Shown one piece after another: positions 24,878 to 33,541 of a stretch of 64,000 nucleotides of DNA. The number at the start of each line of letters is the position of its first letter. The first letter of the stretch is position 1. The notes under the pieces were generated by a model, which saw only the letters and a list, made by a program, of their open reading frames with translations, did no database searches and had not been told where the DNA came from. The stretch covers positions 1-64,000 of the forward strand of contig CASFZG010000007.1 of NCBI GenBank assembly GCA_949299135.1, in the 5' to 3' direction. The position numbers were made by a program, and so were the translations under genes. The stretch comes from an uncultured Phascolarctobacterium sp. (GTDB lineage Bacteria; Bacillota; Negativicutes; Acidaminococcales; Acidaminococcaceae).

Positions 24878-27310
24878 ATGTTAGCATCTATTGATTGGCT
24901 GAAACAATATGTAGATATTGATGTCACTCCTGAGGAGCTGGCTGAAAAACTGACCCGCGTGGGTCTGGAAGTTGAAAGCGTTAACTATCTGGGCGAGGGC
25001 ATTGAAGGCGTAGTTACCGGTAAGGTAACGCAGATTGAACGCCACCCCGATTCCGACCATCTGTGGGTTTGCATGATGGATGTGGGCGGCCCGGAAATTT
25101 TACAGATTTTAACCGGTGCGCAGAACGTGCACCAGTATGATAAGGTGCCTGTTGCTGTTGTCGGCTCGCACCTGCCCAACGGCATGACGCTGAAAAAAGC
25201 GAAAATGCGCGGGCTGGATTCCTTCGGTATGCTGTGCAGCGCAAGCGAGCTTGGCATCGACGCCAAACTTCTTCTGCCGGAACAGCGCGAAGGCATTTTC
25301 ATCCTGCCGCCGGATACTCCGATTGGCGTGGATATTAAAAAAGTGCTGGGCCTTGACGACGTTGTGCTTGACATCGACTTAACCGCTAACCGCGGCGACT
25401 GCACCAACATCATCGGCCTTGCGCGTGAAGCTGCTGCCGTACTTGGCAAAGAACTGCGCCTGCCGGACATGAGCGTGAAAGAAGCTGCCGGCGGCAACGC
25501 TGCCGGTATGGCTGCTATCGAAGTGCAGTGCAAGGATTTGTGCAGCCGTTTTGCCGTACGCGTACTTAAAAATATTAAAATCGGCCCTTCGCCGGAATGG
25601 ATGCAGAAACACCTGCGTGCCTGCGGTATGCGCCCCATCAGCAATGTGGTTGACGTTACCAACTATGTAATGCTGGAACTTGGCCAGCCGATGCATGCTT
25701 ATGATTACGATAAAGTCGGCGGGCATAAACTGATTGTACGCCGCGCCGCAGAAGGCGAAAAACTGGTAACGCTGGACAGCCAGGAACGCATTTTAACGCC
25801 GGATATGATTACCATTGCCGACACGGAACATGCAGTTGGCCTCGGCGGTGTTATGGGCGGTCTGGAAACCGAAGTTACCGGCGCAACCGTAAACGTAATG
25901 CTGGAAGCCGCAACCTTTAACGGTCCGTCCATCCGCCGTACCTCCAAGGCTTTGGGGCTGCGCAGCGAAGCGTCCGGACGTTTTGAACGCGGCGTTGACA
26001 CCATTCTGAACCACAACGCGCTGAACCGTGCCGTACATCTGCTGGAACAGATGGGTGCCTGCGAAACAGTTTGCGGCATTGTTGAGGATTATCCGGAAGA
26101 AGTTAAACCGGCCGTTATCCGCGTAACGCCGAAAGCAATCAACACCCGCATCGGCGTGGAAATTGCCGCTGACGAGATGGTTGACATCCTGAAAAAATTG
26201 CAGTTTGGTGTGGAATATGACGGCAATGAGCTGGTTGTTACCGCTCCGAGCTGGCGTTACGATATCAGCTGCGACGCCGATATCAGCGAAGAAATCGCCA
26301 GAATGCACTCTTATGATAAAATCGAATCGCACAATCCGGAACTGCCGCTGGTACAGGGACGTCAGGCCGTTATCGACGACGTGTGCGAAGAAATTGAAGA
26401 TTACCTTGTGGCCGCAGGTTTGAGCGAGGTTATGACTTATAGCTTCATCAACCCCAACAATTTTGACAAAATGCTGCTGGCTGAAACCGACAGCCGCCGC
26501 GCTGCCATTGAGCTGATGAACCCGCTGAGCGACGAGTTTAAGGTAATGCGCACCAGCATGCTGCCCGGTATGCTGAACACCGCGGCGTATAACCAGGCGC
26601 GTCAGGCTGATTCCGTCAAGATTTTTGAAATCGGCAAGGTATTTTTGCCCAAAGCGCTGCCGCTGAAAGAGCTGCCGGAAGAAAAACAGGTGCTGTGCGC
26701 CGTGCTGACGGGCCGCCGCAGCGCGCTGAACTGGACGGAAAGCAAGGATGAAGTGGACTTCTACGATATGAAAGGTATTGTGGAAGGCCTTTTGGAAACC
26801 GTACAGCTGACCGGCGTTAAATTTGTGCCGGTAGCACAGCCTTACCTGCATCCGGGCAAGAGCTGCGCCATTGAAGCTGACGGCAGGGTAATCGGCTGGT
26901 TTGGTGAACTGCACCCGACTGCTGCGGAAAACTTTGATTTGAACGGCAGCGTCTGCGTGCTGGAACTGGAAGTTGCGCCACTGGTAGCAACCGCAACGCA
27001 TGTGCCGCAGTTTGAACATCTGCCCAAATACCCGGCAACCTCGCGCGATATCGCCGTTGTTGTACCGCTTGAAGTGGCAACGGAAGAACTGGAAAATGTT
27101 ATCCGCGCCAACGCGGGCGAGCTGCTGAAAAAAGTGCAGGTATTTGACGTTTACACCGGCAAACAGGTTGAAGCCGGCTATAAATCCATGGCCTTCAATT
27201 TAACCTTCCAGGCTGACGACCGCACTTTGACCGATGAAGAAATCGACGCCGTTATTAAAAACGTGGTTGAAAAAGTCGGCGAAGCCTACAAAGCAAAACT
27301 GAGAGATTAA
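24878..27310 (+). CDS. pheT: Phenylalanyl-tRNA synthetase beta subunit
   Basis: This 810-residue beta subunit has the normal domain order: an N-terminal EMAP/OB tRNA-binding domain (about 40-150, VVTGKVTQIERHPDSDHL), B3/B4 editing domain (about 210-390), B5 domain (about 400-475), the catalytic-like core and a C-terminal FDX-ACB domain (about 715-810, YPATSRDIAVVVP). The editing domain removes Tyr mischarged on tRNA-Phe. The gene ends at the terminator 27322-27353. Confidence 0.97.
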   Translation: MLASIDWLKQYVDIDVTPEELAEKLTRVGLEVESVNYLGEGIEGVVTGKVTQIERHPDSDHLWVCMMDVGGPEILQILTGAQNVHQYDKVPVAVVGSHLPNGMTLKKAKMRGLDSFGMLCSASELGIDAKLLLPEQREGIFILPPDTPIGVDIKKVLGLDDVVLDIDLTANRGDCTNIIGLAREAAAVLGKELRLPDMSVKEAAGGNAAGMAAIEVQCKDLCSRFAVRVLKNIKIGPSPEWMQKHLRACGMRPISNVVDVTNYVMLELGQPMHAYDYDKVGGHKLIVRRAAEGEKLVTLDSQERILTPDMITIADTEHAVGLGGVMGGLETEVTGATVNVMLEAATFNGPSIRRTSKALGLRSEASGRFERGVDTILNHNALNRAVHLLEQMGACETVCGIVEDYPEEVKPAVIRVTPKAINTRIGVEIAADEMVDILKKLQFGVEYDGNELVVTAPSWRYDISCDADISEEIARMHSYDKIESHNPELPLVQGRQAVIDDVCEEIEDYLVAAGLSEVMTYSFINPNNFDKMLLAETDSRRAAIELMNPLSDEFKVMRTSMLPGMLNTAAYNQARQADSVKIFEIGKVFLPKALPLKELPEEKQVLCAVLTGRRSALNWTESKDEVDFYDMKGIVEGLLETVQLTGVKFVPVAQPYLHPGKSCAIEADGRVIGWFGELHPTAAENFDLNGSVCVLELEVAPLVATATHVPQFEHLPKYPATSRDIAVVVPLEVATEELENVIRANAGELLKKVQVFDVYTGKQVEAGYKSMAFNLTFQADDRTLTDEEIDAVIKNVVEKVGEAYKAKLRD

Positions 27311-27321
27311 AATATTGCATG

Positions 27322-27353
27322 CCGCCGGTTCAGCACCGGCGGTTTTGCTTTTT
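27322..27353 (+). terminator. Intrinsic terminator after pheT
   Basis: CCGCCGGT (27322-27329) pairs with ACCGGCGG (27335-27342), followed by TTTTGCTTTTT. Confidence 0.85.
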
Positions 27354-27370
27354 ATGGCGTGCCGTAAAGG

Positions 27371-27399
27371 TTGCCGCGGCGGCGATAACAGTTTATAAT
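27371..27399 (+). promoter_or_regulatory. Promoter upstream of small gene 27432
   Basis: TTGCCG (27371-27376) and TATAAT (27394-27399) are spaced 17 bp, 33 bp before the start codon. Confidence 0.6.
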
Positions 27400-27431
27400 T
27401 AAAGCAAAGGATACAGAAAGAAGGTGCGTTT

Positions 27432-27686
27432 ATGAAACTTTATGTATGGCGCCATAACAAAACCTACCACAGCCACAGCATGATACAGGAACCATGCGTG
27501 AACAGCGAGTTTTACCTTGATGCCATCGCCATTGTAGCGGCAGAAAGCCTTGATGAAGCGCTGGAGCTTCTGGCGGCGCAGCATAAGGGCTGGCGCACCG
27601 AAGACCTGCGCGAGCTGGAGCCGCAGGTGTACGAGCTTGACAAGGGGCAGGTAATTTTTACCGAGCTGCGCGGCTCAATAGCATAA
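27432..27686 (+). CDS. Small protein of unknown function (84 residues)
   Basis: I do not recognise this 84-residue soluble protein. It starts MKLYVWRHNKTYHSHS and has an Ala/Leu/Glu-rich helix (ESLDEALELLAAQHKG) in the middle, with no signal peptide or cysteine motif. It has its own promoter-like sequence, an AAGGTG ribosome site, and is followed after 12 bp by the CYTH gene, with which it is probably co-transcribed. Confidence 0.65.
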   Translation: MKLYVWRHNKTYHSHSMIQEPCVNSEFYLDAIAIVAAESLDEALELLAAQHKGWRTEDLRELEPQVYELDKGQVIFTELRGSIA

Positions 27687-27698
27687 AAGGAGAGAACC

Positions 27699-28331
27699 AT
27701 GTCCGCAGAAATTGAAGTGAAACTGATTATAGAAGCAGAGGCTTTGCAAAAACTGCTGGCGTCACCGCTGATTACGGAAAAAATTGTGCAAGGCAGCGAA
27801 GCGGTGCAGCATCTGGCGACGAGCTATTACGACACGGCGGCGTACAGCCTGATGAAAAACGGCATTGCCTACCGCGTGCGCCAAAACGGCGATAAATTTG
27901 AAGCAACCATTAAAACCGAAAAAGAAGCACACGGCGCGTTCAGCAGCCGCAACGAATACAACATTGATTTGGCGGATGCTACGCCGGTATTGCAAGGCTT
28001 TGAAGCGGTTGGCTTTAATAGGAATTTAGTAAAAATTACCGGCGGCGAACCGCTGCAAAAGCTGTTTATGGTCAGCGTGGAGCGCAAGCTGTGCCTGCTG
28101 CAAATTACAGAGGCAACAACGCTGGAACTGGCGGTGGACTGCGGGCAGATAACTTCGCCCTTCAGCACGGAGGTTTGCCCGATTAACGAAACAGAGCTGG
28201 AAATAAAAAGCGGCACCAAAGAAGATTTGCTGGCTTACGTCGATAAAATTGCCAAACTTGTGCCCATATCCGGCGAGGAGCGCAGCAAATACGAACGCGG
28301 CATGAAGCTGTGCGGCGTTAATTTAAAATGA
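27699..28331 (+). CDS. CYTH-domain protein, probable inorganic triphosphatase
   Basis: This 210-residue protein forms one CYTH domain, a beta tunnel that binds phosphorylated ligands and metal. The defining ExExK motif is EIEVK at residues 4-8. The basic and acidic residues lining the tunnel are recognisable, such as AYRVRQNGDKFEATIKTEK and the Glu-rich ETELEIKSG. Family members hydrolyse triphosphate or thiamine triphosphate, or make cAMP; inorganic triphosphatase is the commonest activity for stand-alone bacterial members. It ends at a terminator shared with lrgB. Confidence 0.82.
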   Translation: MSAEIEVKLIIEAEALQKLLASPLITEKIVQGSEAVQHLATSYYDTAAYSLMKNGIAYRVRQNGDKFEATIKTEKEAHGAFSSRNEYNIDLADATPVLQGFEAVGFNRNLVKITGGEPLQKLFMVSVERKLCLLQITEATTLELAVDCGQITSPFSTEVCPINETELEIKSGTKEDLLAYVDKIAKLVPISGEERSKYERGMKLCGVNLK

Positions 28332-28333
28332 GC

Positions 28334-28374
28334 AAAAAAAGAACGGTACTACCGAAATGGCAGTACCGTTTTTG
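28334..28374. terminator. Bidirectional terminator between CYTH gene and lrgB
   Basis: ACGGTACT (28343-28350) pairs with AGTACCGT (28362-28369). A T run follows on the plus side and an A run (AAAAAAAG) precedes it, so it can serve both convergent genes. Confidence 0.8.
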
Positions 28375-28389
28375 TATTTGGTTATTAAA

Positions 28390-29109
28390 TTAAAACAGGC
28401 TGTCCAGCATTGGCAGCAGCACAGGCGCCAAAAGGGAAGTGGCAATGCCCGTCAGCCCGATGGATGCGCCGCCGATAGCGAGCTGCAAAGCATTTTTGCT
28501 TGCGCAGACGCTGGTGCCCAAACCGTGGCTTGACGCGCCGATGGAAAGGCCGATAGCGATGTTGTTTTTTACCTTTAATGCTTCCAGCAGCTTGTGGTTA
28601 ATGGTTGCGCCGAACATGCCGGTAAAAATTACGCAGGCTGCCGTTAATGCCGGTATGCCGCCTATAGCAGACGAAATATCCATGGCAATCGGCGTGGTGA
28701 CGGATTTGGGTATCATGGAAAGCAGCACCTGGTCGCTGGCGCCGAAGATTTTGCCGCAGACAAAAATGCTGACGATGCCGGTAACGGTGGCAACAATAAT
28801 GCCGCTGGCGATAACAAACAGATTATCCTTAATGATATGGCGGTTGTTGTATAACGGCAGTGCCAAAGCTACCGTGGCAGGCCCGAGCAGGAAGTTGATA
28901 AAGCCAGCGCCGTTTTCGTAATCATCGTAAGTAATGTACGGCTCCTGAAAATAAATGAACAAAATAATCATAGGGCAGGCCAGCACAAACGGCGGTACAA
29001 TGTTCAGTTCAAATTTATCGACAATCAGTTCGCACAGCACGTAAACCACAACGGTCAGCGCAATGCCGAACAGCGGCGACTGGATAAAGGCTTCGGGTAA
29101 CAAAGTCAT
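28390..29109 (-). CDS. lrgB: LrgB/CidB-family membrane protein
   Basis: This 239-residue polytopic protein is the larger partner of the LrgA/LrgB pair. Its signatures are LLGPATVALALPLY and IGASSHGLGTSVC near the C-terminus. The family was first described as antiholin-like and has more recently been linked to uptake of small monocarboxylates such as pyruvate; which applies here cannot be decided. It overlaps lrgA by 4 bp and is transcribed with it, leftwards. Confidence 0.87.
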   Translation of the reverse strand: MTLLPEAFIQSPLFGIALTVVVYVLCELIVDKFELNIVPPFVLACPMIILFIYFQEPYITYDDYENGAGFINFLLGPATVALALPLYNNRHIIKDNLFVIASGIIVATVTGIVSIFVCGKIFGASDQVLLSMIPKSVTTPIAMDISSAIGGIPALTAACVIFTGMFGATINHKLLEALKVKNNIAIGLSIGASSHGLGTSVCASKNALQLAIGGASIGLTGIATSLLAPVLLPMLDSLF

Positions 29110-29474
29110 TTGCCCTCACCGCCTTTGCCTTTTAACATAAAGTTTAAAAACAGCGCCGTCACAACTAAAATCAGCAGGCTGCTGATAAGCACTGTGGCGA
29201 TAATGGCAGTGCTTTCGGCGACGATGATATCAAGGTACAGCAATATGCTGACGCCTGCCGGTAAAAACAGCATGCCCATTTTTTCTATTAAAATATCGCA
29301 TACATCCTCAACCGTGCGCGGGCGGATAATGTCCTTCAACATCAGCGCCAGCAAAAGCAGCATGGCCAAAAGCGCCGGCGGGAACTTAAAGCCGCACAGG
29401 TTAAGCACGATTGTGCTGACGCCCTGCAATAACAGCAAGACGGCCGTTCCTTTCAGAATAGATGATGGTGTCAT
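29106..29474 (-). CDS. lrgA: LrgA/CidA-family holin-like membrane protein
   Basis: This 122-residue protein has four membrane helices with the LrgA core GFKFPPALLAMLLLL, IIRPRTVEDVCDILIEKMGMLFLPAGVSI. The ATG at 29474 is preferred because a GAGGGG site lies about 8 bp upstream; the longer reading from 29492 would begin with a TTG inside that ribosome site. It works with LrgB in the membrane. Upstream there is a small palindrome (29525-29540) that may bind a regulator. Confidence 0.85.
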   Translation of the reverse strand: MTPSSILKGTAVLLLLQGVSTIVLNLCGFKFPPALLAMLLLLALMLKDIIRPRTVEDVCDILIEKMGMLFLPAGVSILLYLDIIVAESTAIIATVLISSLLILVVTALFLNFMLKGKGGEGK

Positions 29475-29524
29475 AAAAAATTCCCCTCTCAAAAAAATAA
29501 AGTAATGTGTATATTTTGCTTCCG

Positions 29525-29540
29525 TGACAACAATTTGTCA
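29525..29540 (-). promoter_or_regulatory. Palindromic operator candidate upstream of lrgAB
   Basis: TGACA-N6-TGTCA is a perfect inverted repeat 51 bp upstream of the lrgA start. On the minus strand it overlaps a TTGACA that could be the -35, although the matching -10 (CAAAAT) is poor. No regulator gene is adjacent. Confidence 0.4.
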
Positions 29541-29574
29541 AGAAAAAAAGAACAAAAAATCAATAAAATTTTGT

Positions 29575-29602
29575 TTGACTTTTTGACTTTTATTGCTATA
29601 AT
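29575..29602 (+). promoter_or_regulatory. Plus-strand promoter-like sequence with no sense gene downstream
   Basis: TTGACT (29575-29580) and TATAAT (29597-29602) are spaced 16 bp. Transcription would run into the hairpin at 29608 and then antisense to the DUF155-like gene. Confidence 0.4.
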
Positions 29603-29631
29603 ATAAAACAGGAGCAGAAAACTGCCCCTGT
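29600..29631 (-). terminator. Terminator of the DUF155-like gene
   Basis: ACAGGAGCAG (29608-29617) pairs with CTGCCCCTGT (29622-29631, one mismatch). On the minus strand it is followed by TTTTATATT. Confidence 0.65.
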
Positions 29632-29644
29632 TATTAAGGCGTTG

Positions 29645-30706
29645 TTACCTGAGTGCAAGGTAAATCAGCAAGAACATGATTACTACCAGCAGCGTAACGG
29701 CGCTCATACCGATAAATTCAAAACGGTACATGGAAACTTCTTCGTTAAGAAGATTATAGCTGCGCTGGATGACAAGCAGTTTGTTTTCGATGTTGTCCTT
29801 CCAGACGGAAGCACGCAGCAGGTCAAGGTAACGCGTGTAAATGCGCGCGTAGAAAATATCTTCCGTAACCTGCAGGGCGTTGTTGATGTTGCTGGTCAGC
29901 ATGCTGACATCGGCCATCAGTTCCATCAGCCTGCCGCGGATGGCGCGGTAACTGGTCTGGCGGCTGCCGGCGCTGCCTTTTTCGGCGGCTTCCAGCTCGT
30001 CATAGGTGCGGTCGATGGCGTTGTTCAGCGCGTTGTCGTAGTAACGCAGCTCCAAAAACTGGGCGTTGGCAAATTCCAGCAAATCCGGCACGTCAAGGCT
30101 GCCGCTGGGGTCGTACACAACGGCGGAATCCCACGCCAGATAGCAGACGTCATCTGCGTAAGCAAAACGGTTGCTTAGTGTTTCCGCACGGGTTTCCTCG
30201 CTGACGGGTGTGCGGTCCTTCAGGAGCAGCGGCACAATATCCCAGTCTTCGGGCACTTTGTCCTGAAAATAATAAACGACAAAGTCCTCGTCGAAGTCGG
30301 AAACGCGCTCGTTGCTGCACGCCGGGCGGATGGTTTCCAGAACGGCGTCGAGATAGGAGCGGATTTCATCCTCCGGCATATTCTCGCTGACGATGGACAT
30401 GTCCATGTATTCGTCAAAAGTTACATCATCTTCAAAATGAATACGCAGAATAAGGCTGATAACGCCCAAATCAAAAATGCGGGCTTTAACCTCGGTAAGG
30501 TAAGTACCGTTGCCGAGCTTCATATCGTGAGAGCCGAGCTCAACCAGCACCGGCGGGTCCTTAAAAGTAATGGACTTGGTGGATATGCGGTCGAGGCGCA
30601 GCCTGGAAGCGATTTTGTTGCGGCTGGTCCACAGGGCCTGTACCAAATCAAGGTCGATTTCATCGGCAACGTCAAACAGACGGTATACAATCATGGATGT
30701 ATTCAT
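29645..30706 (-). CDS. RMD1/YagE-like (DUF155) C-terminally anchored membrane protein
   Basis: This 353-residue protein has a long soluble part and one C-terminal membrane helix (about residues 330-352, FIGMSAVTLLVVIMFLLIYLAL). The C-terminal third (FYARIYTRYLDLLRASVWKDNIENKLLVIQRSYNLLNEEV) fits the RMD1/DUF155 pattern of helices ahead of a tail anchor. That family is known from yeast and mitochondria as well as bacteria, and its biochemical role is unclear. The start ATG 30706 has GGAGG 8 bp upstream. It is divergent from clpB; the 128-bp gap between them holds both promoters, neither of which is clear. Confidence 0.65.
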   Translation of the reverse strand: MNTSMIVYRLFDVADEIDLDLVQALWTSRNKIASRLRLDRISTKSITFKDPPVLVELGSHDMKLGNGTYLTEVKARIFDLGVISLILRIHFEDDVTFDEYMDMSIVSENMPEDEIRSYLDAVLETIRPACSNERVSDFDEDFVVYYFQDKVPEDWDIVPLLLKDRTPVSEETRAETLSNRFAYADDVCYLAWDSAVVYDPSGSLDVPDLLEFANAQFLELRYYDNALNNAIDRTYDELEAAEKGSAGSRQTSYRAIRGRLMELMADVSMLTSNINNALQVTEDIFYARIYTRYLDLLRASVWKDNIENKLLVIQRSYNLLNEEVSMYRFEFIGMSAVTLLVVIMFLLIYLALR

Positions 30707-30834
30707 AAAATATCCTCCGTGAACAAAGCATTTACTTTGATATTCTCCGCCGCGCGGCTTTTCCCTGCGTATTTAAAATAAAAATTTATGTAAAATATTT
30801 TACTGTTTTGACAGTTTTAAAGGAGGTTAGCGCT

Positions 30835-33408
30835 ATGAACGAACGCTACAGTGAAGAAGTAAAAAGCATTTTGGAAGCTGCACAGCAGCAGGCCGTTATA
30901 AATTATAATCAGGAGCTGACCTGCGCCCATATTTTACTGGCGCTGGCCGGAAGTGAAGGTTTCTTTCCGTTCCTGTTAAAAAACAGCGGCGCTGATGTGG
31001 CGGCTTTTAACGCCGAGGCCAAACGCCTTGTGCAGAAAATCCCCGCCGTTAAAGGGCAGGACCGCGCTTTGATGATGAGCACCGGCGCAGCCCGCGTGCT
31101 GGCCATTGCCGCGCAGAACGCAGGGCAGGGCGAGGTTAACATCTGCCACTTGGTCGGCGCGCTTGCCAGCGACGGCGACAGTGATGTTATCGCGCTTTTG
31201 AAAAAATACGGCATTACCAAAAACAAAGCCGACGGCCTGTACATGGCTTATACCAACAGCGCCGAAGGCGATGAAAACAAACAGACTCTTGAAAAATACG
31301 GTCAGGATTTAACCGCCAAAGCCAAAGAAGGCAAGCTTGACCCTGTTATCGGCAGGGATGAAGAAATCCGCCGCGTTGTGGAAATCCTTTCCCGCCGCAA
31401 AAAGAACAACCCTGTTTTAATCGGCGAGCCGGGCGTCGGCAAAACCGCGATTGTTGAAGGGCTTGCCCGCCGTATTGTGGCAGGCGACGTTCCCGAAAGC
31501 CTTAAAAACAAAACTCTGTACGCGCTTGACCTGGCGGCACTTGTTGCCGGTGCCAAATTCCGCGGCGAGTTTGAAGAACGCCTGAAAAAAGTTTTGAAGG
31601 TCGTTTCCGAATCCGGCGGACAGATTATCATGTTCATTGATGAGCTGCATACCGTTGTCGGCGCGGGCGCTGCCGAAGGCGCAATGGACGCAGGCAACAT
31701 TTTAAAACCGATGCTGGCCCGCGGTGAATTGCGCTGCATCGGCGCAACTACGCTGAACGAATACCGCAAATACATTGAAAAAGACAGCGCTCTGGAACGC
31801 CGTTTCCAGCCCGTTATGGTTAAAGAGCCGGATGTTGAGGATACTATCTCCATTCTGCGCGGCTTAAAAGAACGCTACGAAGTGCACCACGGCGTGCGTA
31901 TTAAAGACGCCGCCCTTGTTGCAGCGGCTGTATTAAGCAACCGTTATATTAATGACCGCTTTTTGCCGGATAAGGCAATAGACCTTGTGGACGAAGCCGC
32001 AGCACGCCTGCGTACCGAAATCGACAGCCTGCCTGCCGAGCTTGACGAAAGCAAACGCCGCATTTTGCAGCTGGAAATTGAAGCACAGGCTTTAAGAAAA
32101 GAAAATGACGACCAGAGCAAAGACCGCCTTGCTAAAATTGAAGAAGAACTGGCGGAACTGAAAAAATCCAACGACGAGCTTGTTAAACGCTGGGAAGCGC
32201 AGAAAGCAGCCATTAGCCGTGTGCGTGAGGTTAAAAAGGAAATTGACGCCGTTAAACACGACATGGAAACCGCAGAACGCAACTACGATTTGAACAAGCT
32301 GGCCGAACTTAAATACGGCCGCCTGCCGGAATTGCAGAAGGAACTGGCCAAACTTTCCAAAGGCGACGCCGAGGATAAAGACGGTGTATTGCTGAAAGAA
32401 GAAGTGGACGAGGAGGACATCGCCAAAGTTGTCAGCACGTGGACTGGCATTCCGGTTGCACGCTTAAACGGCGGCGAACGCGAAAAACTCATCCATCTGG
32501 AAGAACACCTGCATCAGCGCGTTGTCGGTCAGGACGAGGCTGTTAAAGCTGTCAGCGAAGCTGTTATCCGCGCGCGCGCAGGCATTAAGGACCCGAACCG
32601 CCCGATTGGCTCGTTCATCTTCCTTGGGCCTACCGGCGTCGGCAAAACGGAGCTTGCCAAAGCGCTTGCCGAAATTTTGTTTGACGATGAGCGCAACATG
32701 ATCCGTATTGACATGAGCGAATACATGGAGAAACATACGGTTTCCCGCCTGATTGGCGCGCCTCCGGGCTATGTCGGCTACGATGAAGGCGGCCAGTTGA
32801 CCGAAGCGGTACGCCGCCATCCGTACAGCGTAATTTTGCTGGACGAAATTGAAAAGGCCCATGCCGATGTATTCAACGTATTGCTGCAGGTGCTGGACGA
32901 CGGTCGTTTGACCGATGGTCAGGGACGCATTGTCGATTTTAAAAACACGCTGATTATTATGACCAGCAACCTCGGCTCGGCGGAGATTATGCAAAAGAAG
33001 GGCGAAGTAACGCGCGAAGAAGTACAGAACATGCTGATGCGTTTCTTCCGTCCGGAATTTTTGAACCGCGTTGACGATATTGTGGTATTTAAAGCTTTGC
33101 AGGAGGAACAGATTAAGGATATTGTCAAGGAACAGATTAAGGATATTGTCAAACTCATCCTTAAAGAGCTGAGCGACCGCCTGCAGAAACAGCTTGAAAT
33201 TACGCTTACCGCCAGCGACGAAGCGGTGGCCTACCTTGCAAGCGCAGGCTTTGACCCTGCCTTTGGCGCGCGCCCGCTGAAACGCCTGATTGTACACACC
33301 GTTGAAAACATCCTCGGCAAGAAGATTGTTGCAGGCGAAATTACCGGCGGCACCAAAGTAAAAGTAGTGCTGAAAGACGGCAATATCGAAGTTGAAACCG
33401 AAAAATAA
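30835..33408 (+). CDS. clpB: Disaggregase ClpB
   Basis: This 857-residue AAA+ chaperone pulls proteins out of aggregates together with DnaK. Domains in order: N-terminal Clp repeat (1-145), AAA1 with Walker A GEPGVGKT and Walker [11 protein letters not shown], the long coiled-coil middle domain (about 400-520) that separates ClpB from ClpA/C, and AAA2 with GPTGVGKT and [11 protein letters not shown]. The start ATG 30835 follows AAGGAGG. A 24-bp in-frame tandem duplication adds eight residues (EQIKDIVK twice, residues 758-773) after the AAA2 sensor region. No CIRCE or CtsR box is obvious upstream. Confidence 0.95.
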   Translation: MNERYSEEVKSILEAAQQQAVINYNQELTCAHILLALAGSEGFFPFLLKNSGADVAAFNAEAKRLVQKIPAVKGQDRALMMSTGAARVLAIAAQNAGQGEVNICHLVGALASDGDSDVIALLKKYGITKNKADGLYMAYTNSAEGDENKQTLEKYGQDLTAKAKEGKLDPVIGRDEEIRRVVEILSRRKKNNPVLIGEPGVGKTAIVEGLARRIVAGDVPESLKNKTLYALDLAALVAGAKFRGEFEERLKKVLKVVSESGGQIIMFIDELHTVVGAGAAEGAMDAGNILKPMLARGELRCIGATTLNEYRKYIEKDSALERRFQPVMVKEPDVEDTISILRGLKERYEVHHGVRIKDAALVAAAVLSNRYINDRFLPDKAIDLVDEAAARLRTEIDSLPAELDESKRRILQLEIEAQALRKENDDQSKDRLAKIEEELAELKKSNDELVKRWEAQKAAISRVREVKKEIDAVKHDMETAERNYDLNKLAELKYGRLPELQKELAKLSKGDAEDKDGVLLKEEVDEEDIAKVVSTWTGIPVARLNGGEREKLIHLEEHLHQRVVGQDEAVKAVSEAVIRARAGIKDPNRPIGSFIFLGPTGVGKTELAKALAEILFDDERNMIRIDMSEYMEKHTVSRLIGAPPGYVGYDEGGQLTEAVRRHPYSVILLDEIEKAHADVFNVLLQVLDDGRLTDGQGRIVDFKNTLIIMTSNLGSAEIMQKKGEVTREEVQNMLMRFFRPEFLNRVDDIVVFKALQEEQIKDIVKEQIKDIVKLILKELSDRLQKQLEITLTASDEAVAYLASAGFDPAFGARPLKRLIVHTVENILGKKIVAGEITGGTKVKVVLKDGNIEVETEK
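33106..33152 (+). repeat. 24-bp in-frame tandem duplication inside clpB
   Basis: The unit starting GAACAGATTAAGG occurs at 33106-33129 and again at 33130-33152, identical over 23 bases. It duplicates EQIKDIVK. Confidence 0.9.
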
Positions 33409-33424
33409 TTTAATATGTGTTATT

Positions 33425-33450
33425 AGGGACGGAGCAATCCGTCCCTTTTT
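33425..33450 (+). terminator. Intrinsic terminator after clpB
   Basis: AGGGACGGA (33425-33433) pairs with TCCGTCCCT (33438-33446), followed by a T run. Confidence 0.88.
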
Positions 33451-33541
33451 GCTACTTTAATATATAATTTCTAAAATATAAAGGATTTCTTATAAACTTG
33501 TCGAATTATTTATTATATATTTTTGTTGTACGGAGTTCATT

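Noticed and set aside
33106-33152. 24-bp repeat in clpB as a CRISPR-like array
   Set aside because: The two units abut with no spacer and keep the reading frame; it is a simple coding duplication.
33425-33450. GGGACGG motif before cas10 as a type III repeat
   Set aside because: It forms a perfect hairpin with a T run and is the clpB terminator; the upstream half does not match a repeat.
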